A stretch of DNA of 32,669 nucleotides, from contig JAOBWF010000291.1 in the NCBI GenBank assembly GCA_025463215.1, positions 1 through 32,669 on the forward strand, written 5' to 3'. The notes beneath the pieces are model-generated. The model had not been told where the DNA came from. It saw only the letters and a list, made by a program, of their open reading frames with translations, and did no database searches. The stretch is from Acidobacteriota bacterium. Lineage in GTDB: Bacteria > Acidobacteriota > Vicinamibacteria > Vicinamibacterales > CAVVIG01. A program made the position numbers and the translations under genes. This document shows positions 8,560-15,616 of this stretch, one piece after another (the stretch's first letter is position 1; every line of letters starts with the position of its first letter).

Positions 8560-9300
8560 TCAGTCGCGTCTTGATGCGTTCTTGATGTCGTCCTTCAACT
8601 GCGGGTTGACCCGAAAGCCGGCTTTTTCGGCGGTCTTGATTGCGGCTTCCGCCTCGGCGACGCGCCCGGTCTGCAGGTAGACGACGGCCAGATTGTTGTG
8701 CGCTTCGCCGAGCTTCGAGTTGACTTCGACTGCCGCCTTCCATTCCGTTTCCGCGGCATCGCGATCGCCGTTGCGGAAATAGGCGCTGCCGAGCGACAGG
8801 AGCACTTCGGCCGGCGGACGATAGCCGGTCGACAGCGAGCTGCGCTGCTTGTCGAGATCCAGCAGGTGCTGTTCGGCACGCATCGCGAGCAGCTGATGAC
8901 CCGACTGCTGCAGCACCTTGACGGTTTCGCGCATCTCGCGGACTTCGTCGTCGCGCTGCTTTTCGACGGCGAAGCGGTTGGTCTCGGCGAGGCCGTAGAG
9001 CGATCGAGTGGACTCGATGCAGCGCTGGAATGCCTGGATCGCGCTGGCATAGCGCTTCAGGTTCATGTACGACTGCCCCGCCTGATAGTGCGCCAGCGTG
9101 AACAGCGGATCCTTCGTGGTCGCCTTCGAGAACTCCTCGGCCGCGCGGTCGAATTTTTCCGACGTGAAGAATTCCTGGCCGATGCGGTAGAACTGCAGCG
9201 CCTCCCGGCGGCTCTGCGGATCCGCGAGCCGCTGCGCGGCGAGTGCGGACGTCATCGCGGCGATGAGGACGACGGCGAGCGGGATGCGCCGTGGAATCAT
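8560..9300 (-). CDS. Secreted TPR protein
   Basis: 246 residues from ATG 9300, chosen because GGAGGAG (9305-9311 on the plus map) sits just upstream, while the earlier in-frame ATG at 9333 lies inside a terminator hairpin. Signal peptide MIPRRIPLAVVLIAAMTSALAAQ. Two TPR units at about residues 35-95 (FYRIGQEFFTSEKFDRAAEE and following) and two at about 165-235 (VLLSLGSAYFRNGDRDAAET, AHNNLAVVYLQTGRVAEAEA). Between them lies a charged, probably helical stretch (about 100-155). There are no catalytic motifs, so a periplasmic adaptor role is inferred. It sits between two TonB-dependent receptor genes on the same strand, 183 bp before receptor 1, and may serve one of them. Confidence 0.88.
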   Translation of the reverse strand: MIPRRIPLAVVLIAAMTSALAAQRLADPQSRREALQFYRIGQEFFTSEKFDRAAEEFSKATTKDPLFTLAHYQAGQSYMNLKRYASAIQAFQRCIESTRSLYGLAETNRFAVEKQRDDEVREMRETVKVLQQSGHQLLAMRAEQHLLDLDKQRSSLSTGYRPPAEVLLSLGSAYFRNGDRDAAETEWKAAVEVNSKLGEAHNNLAVVYLQTGRVAEAEAAIKTAEKAGFRVNPQLKDDIKNASRRD

Positions 9301-9316
9301 GGGACTCCTCCAGAAC

Positions 9317-9348
9317 AAAAAAATAGGGGCCACATCGCTGTGGCCCCC
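9317..9348 (-). terminator. Intrinsic terminator of receptor 2
   Basis: On the minus strand GGGGGCCACA-GCGA-TGTGGCCCCT forms a 10-bp stem with a 4-nt loop, followed by A and seven T residues (plus map A-run 9317-9323). It lies 20 bp after the receptor 2 stop codon and directly before the Shine-Dalgarno of the TPR gene at 9300. Transcription of that gene therefore needs read-through or a promoter hidden in the short gap. Confidence 0.88.
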
Positions 9349-9368
9349 ACTTCAACCGCGATCGGAGA

Positions 9369-12353
9369 CTAGAACTCGAAGCGGGCGCCGAAGCGAATCT
9401 GCCGCGGCGTCTGGTACTGTCCCGGGTTGCCGGCGAACAGGCTGGATGTCCGCAGCCCGAAGTTGGCGTTCGGACCGGCGCCGAACGTGGTCGAGGTCCA
9501 GTTGTCGTAGTCGAGCACCGTCTGCTGGTTGAACAGGTTGAAGATGTCCGCCATCAGCGCGATCCGGTTACGGCCACCGGCCTTGATGTGATACGACGCC
9601 TGGAGGTCGAACTGACTCTGGAACGGCGAACGGGTCTTGAAGCCGTCGACGGTCTGAATGCCGGCGCCGCGCGCGGTATCCGGAATCTCACCGCCGTTGC
9701 CGTACGCCGGACTCGGATCCATGGCGGTCAGCGGCTTGCCCGAGCCGACGTTGACCCCGACGCCGAGGTTGAGGCCGAACGGGAACAGGTAGTTGCCGAA
9801 CACCTTGCCCTGGTGCGGCCGGTCGAGCGGCAGGATGCCGTTGGCGTCGCCCAGGAAGCGGATGTCGCCGTTGCCCGCGCCGTAGAACGGCGCGTAGGTC
9901 GGATCGTTGGTCGGGAAGTCGTAGAGCGACGAGATGCCCGGGTCCGACTGGCCGTTGTCCTCGCGGTAGAAGCCCTCGAAGTTGCCGCGCAGGCGCGACC
10001 ACCGGTACGACGCGATCAGCGACCAGTTGTTCGCCATCCGGCGGTTCAGCGTGAACTCGACGGCATCGTACTTGTGGACCGGATCGTCGAACTTCACGCT
10101 GCCGTATTGCGGCGCCACCGCCAACAGCGCCGGATTGACCGGCGTCGCGCTGGTCGGGTTGGTCAGGATGTAGTCGACCGACCCACAGATCGCGGCGTTG
10201 GTTTCGCTCGCCGCCATCGGGCAGTTCGCCACGTCCTCGAGCACGCGCGGGATTCGACGGTTGATGTATCGCACGCCGGCCGACGTGTTCGGCATCACTT
10301 CACGCTCGAAGCCGAGCACGAATTCCCGGATGTACGAGAGCTTCGCATTTGCATCGATGGTGTCGGCGCCAACGCCGGCGAGAATGAAGTGGTTGGTCAC
10401 CGGAGCGGCGCTCGCAGTCGACTGCGTGACGGTGCCGTTCGGGATCGGACGCGTCAGCGCCGCGTCGAAATAGTCGATCCGGCTGACGCCGTTGTCCGAC
10501 GACAGCGCGCGGGCGGCCAAGTCATTCGGCACGCGCGAGTAGAACAGGCCGAAGTTGCCGAACACCTTGGTCTTGCCGTCGCCGGTGGCGTCGTAGGTCG
10601 CGCCGAGGCGCGGCGCCCAGTTGTTCTTCAACTGGAAGTTGTCGATGATCCCGCCGGCGAGCTTTTCCTGATCGTAGCGAAGGCCGGGATTGATCGTCAG
10701 GCGGTTCAGCTTCCAGGTGTCCTGCACGAAAAAGTCAACGTAGTCCTGCTTGGTCGTCCGCGCGGCGTTGAAGTTGGCGCGCCCGACGCGGTAAATGCGG
10801 CCGAAGGTGACGTCGTTCAGGATGGTGATGGTGGCGCCGGTCGCCGTCTGCTGGCCGTTCGGGGCGAGGAACGTCGGGCCCGAGTACTGGGTGATGTTGT
10901 CGTAATTGACGTGATCGTATTCCAAGCCGTACTTCACCTGGTGGCCGCCGAAGATGTTCGTGGCCTTGACGGAAAACTGATTATTGAGGCTGCGGTTGCC
11001 CTGTTCGTAGAACCCGATGCCTCCCGAGACACGCGACGTCGGACCGGTCTGATCGGTCACCGACCATTCATTGACCGAGGGCGTCTCGATGATCTTGTTG
11101 AGCGCGCGGGCGTAGAAGGCCTCGACCAGGAAATTGTTCGACAGCACGCCGTCGTAGCGCACGGTCTGGTTGTGGCCGCCGTAGTCAATCGAGCTGAAAC
11201 CGGCCGTGTTCGGCTTGAGCAGGGCGCTGCCGCGCTGCGGACCGTTGTCCCCCTTCGACGGATCGCCGAAGAACGACGCGTCGAACCGGTGCGCGGACGA
11301 AAACTGGAACGTGCCCTTCGCGGAGTACGCGACCGACCGGCGATCGCGCTCGGCGCCGTTCGGGAAGGTCGCCAGCAGCGCGTACTGCCCCACCGGCGTG
11401 GTCGGCACCAGGCTGGTGCGCTTGTCCCACGACGGGTCGATCGCGCCGAAGAAGAACACGCGATCCTTCCAGATCGGGCCGCCGACTTCGGCGCCGCCGT
11501 CGTTCACCTGGGTGCTGGCGACGTTGATCGTGCCGTTCGGCGACGTGGTCTGCGTCCAGGTGCCTTCGGTCTTGGACGGCCGCGTGTAGCCGAACAACGA
11601 TCCGCGGACGTCGTTCGAACCGCTCTTGGTCACGACGTTGACGACGCCGCCGGTCGACTGGCCGAACTCCGCTTCATAGCCGCCGGTCTTGACCTGGACT
11701 TCCTTGACGAAGTCGAACGGGGTCGCGTTGCCGAGCGAGCCGAACACGATCGAGTACGAACCGAGCGCGCCGTAGCCCTGGTTGGTGACGTTGACGCCGT
11801 CGATGACGTACTGGTTCTCGAGGCCGCTGCCGCCGGAGATCGACGGGTTGGCGCTGCCGACGCTGCCGCCGGTGCTGACGCCCGGCGCCAAGTACAGCGT
11901 GTCGCTCAGACGCCGGCCGACCGGCACCTGGCTGAACATCTCGCTCGAGAGCACCGCGCCGGTGGTCGTCGACGAAGCGTTGATGATTGGCGAGCTGCCG
12001 GTCACCTGAACCGTTTCCGACACGCCGCCGACTTCCATTCTGAGCGACAGATCGACGGCCTGGCCGAGGCTGACAGTGACGTTCCTCTGCTCCACGGCCT
12101 TAAAGCCCTGGAGCTCACCGCGGACGGTGAACACGCCGGGGGTCAAAAACGGAATGCTGAAACGCCCTTCCGAGTCGGACACGGCGGTCTTCACGCCTTG
12201 CGGGCCGGTCGCCGTCACGTTCGCGCCGGGGACCGCGAGCCCCTGCGTGTCGACGATCCGCCCTCTGATGGAACCGGTCGTTTCCTGCGCCGCCGCGGAC
12301 AGCGTGGTCAGGAGGAAAATGGCGAACAGTGCTGACGATTTCAACAATCGCAT
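9369..12353 (-). CDS. TonB-dependent receptor, Oar-like, copy 2
   Basis: 994 residues from ATG 12353, chosen because AAGGAG (12362-12367 on the plus map) lies 8 bases upstream and a clean signal peptide follows (MRLLKSSALFAIFLLTTLSAAAQ). Carboxypeptidase-regulatory-like domain about 25-105 (GSIRGRIVDTQGLAVPGANV, EGRFSIPFLTPGVFTV). Plug about 110-240: QVPVGRRLSDTLYLAPGVST, ENQYVIDGVNVTNQG, VKEVQVKTGGYEAEFGQSTGG and VVNVVTKSGSN, the classic Oar-like signature. The barrel follows, ending RFGARFEF with a terminal Phe. Two Cys lie close together in one loop (NCP...AAIC), a likely disulfide. Ligand unknown. The gene ends in a strong intrinsic terminator and is divergent from the VWFA-related gene across a 227-bp regulatory region. 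Confidence 0.95.
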   Translation of the reverse strand: MRLLKSSALFAIFLLTTLSAAAQETTGSIRGRIVDTQGLAVPGANVTATGPQGVKTAVSDSEGRFSIPFLTPGVFTVRGELQGFKAVEQRNVTVSLGQAVDLSLRMEVGGVSETVQVTGSSPIINASSTTTGAVLSSEMFSQVPVGRRLSDTLYLAPGVSTGGSVGSANPSISGGSGLENQYVIDGVNVTNQGYGALGSYSIVFGSLGNATPFDFVKEVQVKTGGYEAEFGQSTGGVVNVVTKSGSNDVRGSLFGYTRPSKTEGTWTQTTSPNGTINVASTQVNDGGAEVGGPIWKDRVFFFGAIDPSWDKRTSLVPTTPVGQYALLATFPNGAERDRRSVAYSAKGTFQFSSAHRFDASFFGDPSKGDNGPQRGSALLKPNTAGFSSIDYGGHNQTVRYDGVLSNNFLVEAFYARALNKIIETPSVNEWSVTDQTGPTSRVSGGIGFYEQGNRSLNNQFSVKATNIFGGHQVKYGLEYDHVNYDNITQYSGPTFLAPNGQQTATGATITILNDVTFGRIYRVGRANFNAARTTKQDYVDFFVQDTWKLNRLTINPGLRYDQEKLAGGIIDNFQLKNNWAPRLGATYDATGDGKTKVFGNFGLFYSRVPNDLAARALSSDNGVSRIDYFDAALTRPIPNGTVTQSTASAAPVTNHFILAGVGADTIDANAKLSYIREFVLGFEREVMPNTSAGVRYINRRIPRVLEDVANCPMAASETNAAICGSVDYILTNPTSATPVNPALLAVAPQYGSVKFDDPVHKYDAVEFTLNRRMANNWSLIASYRWSRLRGNFEGFYREDNGQSDPGISSLYDFPTNDPTYAPFYGAGNGDIRFLGDANGILPLDRPHQGKVFGNYLFPFGLNLGVGVNVGSGKPLTAMDPSPAYGNGGEIPDTARGAGIQTVDGFKTRSPFQSQFDLQASYHIKAGGRNRIALMADIFNLFNQQTVLDYDNWTSTTFGAGPNANFGLRTSSLFAGNPGQYQTPRQIRFGARFEF

Positions 12354-12528
12354 CGAGTGTGCTCCTTGTGTCAGTCTCTGACGTGATGATCGTATCAATG
12401 GCGACCAGCGGACCAGAGCGAACATTGCGCGATAACGACGAAAAAGGCCATCAAATTCATAAAATTGGATTCAGGCTTAACTCATCTATCGGTTTCGAGA
12501 CAACGATTGGTCATTTTGATGACATAGC

Positions 12529-12572
12529 GTTGTCCAGGCTTGGACAACCGCGTCAATCGCGACGTCTATAAT
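12529..12572 (+). promoter_or_regulatory. Promoter with 20-bp palindrome in the receptor 2 / VWFA divergent region
   Basis: A perfect consensus -10 box TATAAT (12567-12572) places transcription start at about 12578-12581. An 8+8 palindrome GTTGTCCA-N4-TGGACAAC lies at 12529-12548; its right half falls 18 bp before the -10 box, where the -35 box should be, so a bound regulator would block or replace RNA polymerase contact. The predicted start coincides with the GTG start codon at 12581, implying a leaderless mRNA. The rest of the 227-bp spacer (12354-12528) has no other clear motif. Confidence 0.6.
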
Positions 12573-12580
12573 GCGTCGCA

Positions 12581-13423
12581 GTGATAGCTCTCGTTCTGGC
12601 GTTGACCGCGGCCCTCGCGACCGCCGAACAGACCGCCGATCAGCAGACCGGCGCCAGCCGCGTCGCGTTGGCGAGCGTCACGGATCCCCGTAACAGGCCG
12701 CTCGTCGACGTGGCCGCCGACGACTTCGTCATCCAGGAAGGCGCCACCCCGCGCGAGATCCTGTCCGTCCGGCCGGCCGACTACCCGATCGTCCTCGTCC
12801 TCGATACCGGCAGCGAGGGACGGGCGGACTTCGCGCTGATGCAGAAGGCCGCCGCGCACTTCATCGAACGGGTCGGCCAGCGGCCGATCGCGCTGGCCAC
12901 GTGCGGCGCCGCGCCGAGGATGCTGGCGACGTTCGAGGATGAACGGCAAGCGGTGCTCGCGAAGCTCGCCGCGCTGAGGCCCGAGACGACGGGTGCCAGC
13001 GTGCTGCTGGAAGGGGCGGCGCTGGCCGGAGAGACGGTTCGCGCCACCGGCACACTGTTCTCCGCGGTGGTCGTGCTGTCGGCGGCCGCGACGGACGGCA
13101 GCCGCGAGGCGACCGACGCGATGATCGCGCCGATCGTCGACAGCAACGCGATTCTGCACGTGATCGCCAACCACCCGAGCACGGGGTCACATCTGGCCTC
13201 CACCCACGTGCTGCGCGCGCTCGCCGAGCAGTCGCGCGGCGAGTTCACCGTCGTCTACTCGGCGATCTCCTACCAGGCGGCGCTCGACCAGCTTGCGGAT
13301 CGCCTCGCCGGCGAGATGCTGATCGAATATCTCGTGCCGGTCGGATCCAAGCCGAACGATGTCAAGGTCGGTATCCGTATCGTCGGCGCGCGGATCCGCG
13401 GCCTTGGCGTCGCGCCGCGATGA
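12581..13423 (+). CDS. VWFA-related secreted protein, acidobacterial type
   Basis: 280 residues from GTG 12581. Short signal peptide (MIALVLALTAALATAEQ). The N-terminal part (RVALASVTDPRNRPLVDVAADDFVIQEG, quoted in pieces: residues 27-54) matches the opening of VWFA-related proteins frequent in Acidobacteriota. A von Willebrand A-like Rossmann domain follows from about residue 68, with VLVLDTGSEG at the metal-site loop (D75-T-G-S, a degenerate D-x-S-x-S MIDAS). Such proteins are thought to bind partners or surface ligands; the exact role is unknown. No Shine-Dalgarno is present and the promoter suggests a leaderless transcript. The stop overlaps the start of the next gene (ATGA), so the two are probably translationally coupled. 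Confidence 0.85.
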   Translation: MIALVLALTAALATAEQTADQQTGASRVALASVTDPRNRPLVDVAADDFVIQEGATPREILSVRPADYPIVLVLDTGSEGRADFALMQKAAAHFIERVGQRPIALATCGAAPRMLATFEDERQAVLAKLAALRPETTGASVLLEGAALAGETVRATGTLFSAVVVLSAAATDGSREATDAMIAPIVDSNAILHVIANHPSTGSHLASTHVLRALAEQSRGEFTVVYSAISYQAALDQLADRLAGEMLIEYLVPVGSKPNDVKVGIRIVGARIRGLGVAPR

Positions 13424-15504
13424 GGATGGACAAGAAGCAACCGCCGAGCACGCAAAGACCGCGGACAAAGATCGTCCTGGCGATCTCTGCGATCTCCGCG
13501 GTTGCTTTCATCGTCGTGGTCGTTGTCGGCGGCCGGCTCTGGTTGCGGCGCGGGGCGGCGCCGGTCCTGCCGCCAGGCGCGTGCCGCGGCTGTAACGTCC
13601 TGCTGATCACCATCGACACGCTGCGCGTCGACCGCGTCGGGGCGTTTGGCGGACGTCCGGGGCTGACGCCGCATCTCGATCGGCTCGCGGCGAGCGGAGT
13701 CCGGTTCACGCGCGCCTACAGCGCCGCGCCGCTGACGCTGCCGTCGCACGCGTCGATCTTGACGGCGGTGTCCCCCCCGGTGCACGGCCTGCGGGCGAAC
13801 GGGCTGTTCCGTCTCGGCGCCAGACTGCCGACGCTGGCGACGGTCCTGAAAGGCGCCGGCTACCGTACCGGCGCGTTCGTCGGCGCGTTCGTCCTCGATG
13901 CCCGCTTCGGCCTGAATCGCGGCTTCGACGTCTACGACGATCGCTACGGCGAAAAGCCGGCCGGTGGCGCCGCCGAGGGGGCCGAACGCCGTGCGGAAGA
14001 CGTGATCAAGCCGGCGACCGCATGGATCGTGAATCCGCAATCCGCAATCCGCAACCCGCAATGGTTCGCCTGGGTCCATCTCTACGATCCGCACGAGCCG
14101 TATCGCGCGCCCGAGCCCTACGCGTCGCAGCACGAGCCCTACGACGCGGAGGTCGCGTATGCGGACGCGATGGTCGGCAAACTGCTCGACGATCTGCGCG
14201 CCGCGGGACAGCTCGACCGCACGCTGGTGACGGTCGCCGCGGACCACGGCGAGAGTCTCGGTGAGCACGGCGAGCGGACCCACGGCGTTTTCGTCTACGA
14301 CGCGACGATGAGGGTGCCCTGGATCGTTTCGGGCTCAGGCGTCGGAGGCCAGGGATCGGGAGCGAGGCGGGACGATCTCGTCCGCCTGATCGATCTGGCG
14401 CCGACGGTGCTCGATCTGCTCGGCGTCGCGGCGCCGGCAGAATTCGAAGGGCGTTCGGTGCGGGCGATCGGCGCCACCGACGAACGCGCCGCCTACATCG
14501 AGGCGATGGACGCGAATGTGACGCGCGGCTGGGCGCCGCTGACCGGCATCGCGACCCGCGACGCCAAGCTGATCGATCTGCCGATCCCCGAGCTCTACGA
14601 TCTCGCCGCCGATCCTGGCGAGAGTACCAATCTGTACGCCCGCGATCCGGCGCGGGCGCGCACGCTCGAGGCGCGGCTGCGCGGCGAAACGGCGGCGTTC
14701 GCGGCGCGCGGTTCCGCCGCCGAACGCACAACGCTCAGCGCCGACGCGCGGCAGCGGCTGCAGGCGCTCGGCTACGTGGCGTCGAGCGCGGAACCGGGCG
14801 CCCGCGTCTACAGCGACGCCGACGACCCGAAGACGCTGATCGCGCCCGCCAACGAATTGCAGCGCGCGGTCACCGCGTTCAACACCGGCGCGCGCGGCCC
14901 GGCGATGGCGGCCGCGCGGACAATCATGCAGCAGCACCCGCACTTCGCGACCGCGTACGGCATGTACGCGTCGATGCAGCGGCAAAGCGGCGATCTGCCC
15001 GGCGCGATCGCGACCGTCGAGGATGCGGCGCGACGCGGCATCGCCGATCAAAGTGTGATGGTGGTGCTGGCCGGCTATCTGCAGGAAGCGGGCGACGCCG
15101 CAAAAGCGGTTGCGGTGCTCGAAGCGGTGATTGCCGCCCATCCCGATTACGCCGAGGCCTACAACTCGCTCGGCGTCGTGCTGTCGCGTCTCGGCCGTCA
15201 CGATCGCGCGCGGATCGCCCTGCGTCAGGTGCTGGAGCTCGATCCGACGTCGGCAGCCGCCTATGAAAACCTCGCCGTCGACGAGCTGTCGGCCGGAGAG
15301 TTGCCGGCGGCGATCGACGACCTGCGCCGCGCGCTCGATCTCGATCCGCATCTCTACGACGCGCTCTACAACCTCGCCGAGGCGCTCTTGACGCTCGGAC
15401 GCGGCGACGAGGCGCGGCCGCTGATCGAACGCTTCGTCCGCGAAGCGCCGCCGGCGCGCTACGCGCCGGACATCGCGCGCTTCAAGGCGCTGCTCACTCG
15501 TTAG
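13420..15504 (+). CDS. Sulfatase-fold protein with TPR domain, copy 3
   Basis: 694 residues; ATG 13420 overlaps the upstream stop codon. N-terminal signal anchor about residues 18-38 (IVLAISAISAVAFIVVVVVG), largely encoded by inverted repeat C. The sulfatase-like domain begins at CNVLLITIDTLRVDR (D66) and has APLTLPSHASIL with Thr106 at the nucleophile position, HLYDPHEPYRAPEPY and ADHGESLGEHGERTHG. A loop at about 205-214 (NPQSAIRNPQ) is encoded by four tandem heptamers and is longer than in copies 1 and 2. The linker LQALGYVAS and a DPK motif lead into TPR units of better consensus than in the other copies (AEAYNSLGVVLSRLGRHDRA, AAAYENLAVDELSAGELPAA, DALYNLAEALLTLGRGDEA). Lack of C/S-x-P-x-R argues against classical sulfatase activity. 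Confidence 0.92.
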   Translation: MRMDKKQPPSTQRPRTKIVLAISAISAVAFIVVVVVGGRLWLRRGAAPVLPPGACRGCNVLLITIDTLRVDRVGAFGGRPGLTPHLDRLAASGVRFTRAYSAAPLTLPSHASILTAVSPPVHGLRANGLFRLGARLPTLATVLKGAGYRTGAFVGAFVLDARFGLNRGFDVYDDRYGEKPAGGAAEGAERRAEDVIKPATAWIVNPQSAIRNPQWFAWVHLYDPHEPYRAPEPYASQHEPYDAEVAYADAMVGKLLDDLRAAGQLDRTLVTVAADHGESLGEHGERTHGVFVYDATMRVPWIVSGSGVGGQGSGARRDDLVRLIDLAPTVLDLLGVAAPAEFEGRSVRAIGATDERAAYIEAMDANVTRGWAPLTGIATRDAKLIDLPIPELYDLAADPGESTNLYARDPARARTLEARLRGETAAFAARGSAAERTTLSADARQRLQALGYVASSAEPGARVYSDADDPKTLIAPANELQRAVTAFNTGARGPAMAAARTIMQQHPHFATAYGMYASMQRQSGDLPGAIATVEDAARRGIADQSVMVVLAGYLQEAGDAAKAVAVLEAVIAAHPDYAEAYNSLGVVLSRLGRHDRARIALRQVLELDPTSAAAYENLAVDELSAGELPAAIDDLRRALDLDPHLYDALYNLAEALLTLGRGDEARPLIERFVREAPPARYAPDIARFKALLTR
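13435..13508. repeat. Inverted repeat C inside the 5' end of sulfatase copy 3
   Basis: Left arm AAGCAACCGCCGAGCACGC (from 13435) pairs with right arm GATCTCCGCGGTTGCTTT (ending 13508) with few mismatches; a second block, AAAGATCG and CGATCTCTGCG, lies inside. The right arm encodes about half of the membrane anchor (A-I-S-A-I-S-A-V-A-F). It shares the 13-mer GGCGATCTCTGCG with repeat D at 20907-20936. Confidence 0.75.
14032..14059. repeat. Four tandem heptamers inside sulfatase copy 3
   Basis: AATCCGC occurs three times in tandem, then AACCCGC, without gaps (14032-14059). It is translated as part of N-P-Q-S-A-I-R-N-P-Q just before the HLYDPH motif. The same heptamer occurs, in inverted arrangement, inside nuoL (27095-27143). 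Paralogous proteins have unrelated, shorter residues at this loop. Confidence 0.85.
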
Positions 15505-15542
15505 AGCGCCTCTTCCAGGCCTGTCGTGCGGAGCGCCAACTG

Positions 15543-15591
15543 AAAAAAAAAGGCGGGAGGGCCGGGGGTTTCCCCTCCGACCCATCCCGCC
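15543..15591 (-). terminator. Intrinsic terminator of receptor 3
   Basis: On the minus strand GGCGGGA (15585-15591) pairs with TCCCGCC (15552-15558), and an inner GGGG-AAA-CCCCC stem extends the hairpin. Nine T residues follow directly (plus-map A-run 15543-15551). It lies 25 bp after the receptor 3 stop codon. In the plus direction only a weak T-rich stretch follows, so it serves copy 3 of the sulfatase less well. Confidence 0.9.
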
Positions 15592-15616
15592 TCGCGGTCT
15601 TTCCTGGGTTAACGAA

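Noticed and set aside
8426-9355. Alternative minus-strand frame overlapping the small TPR gene
   Set aside because: It is out of frame with the TPR motifs, begins inside the terminator region and has no signal peptide.
9588-12335. Long open frame antisense to receptor 2 (plus strand, 915 codons)
   Set aside because: Same reason; the minus-strand frame encodes an unmistakable TonB-dependent receptor with signal peptide, Shine-Dalgarno and terminator.
14032-14059. CRISPR-like repeat array
   Set aside because: Units are 7 bp in direct contact, without spacers, and lie within a coding frame.
1191-15504. Annotation of the three fusion proteins as classical formylglycine sulfatases
   Set aside because: The required Cys/Ser and Arg of C/S-x-P-x-R are Thr and His in all three copies.
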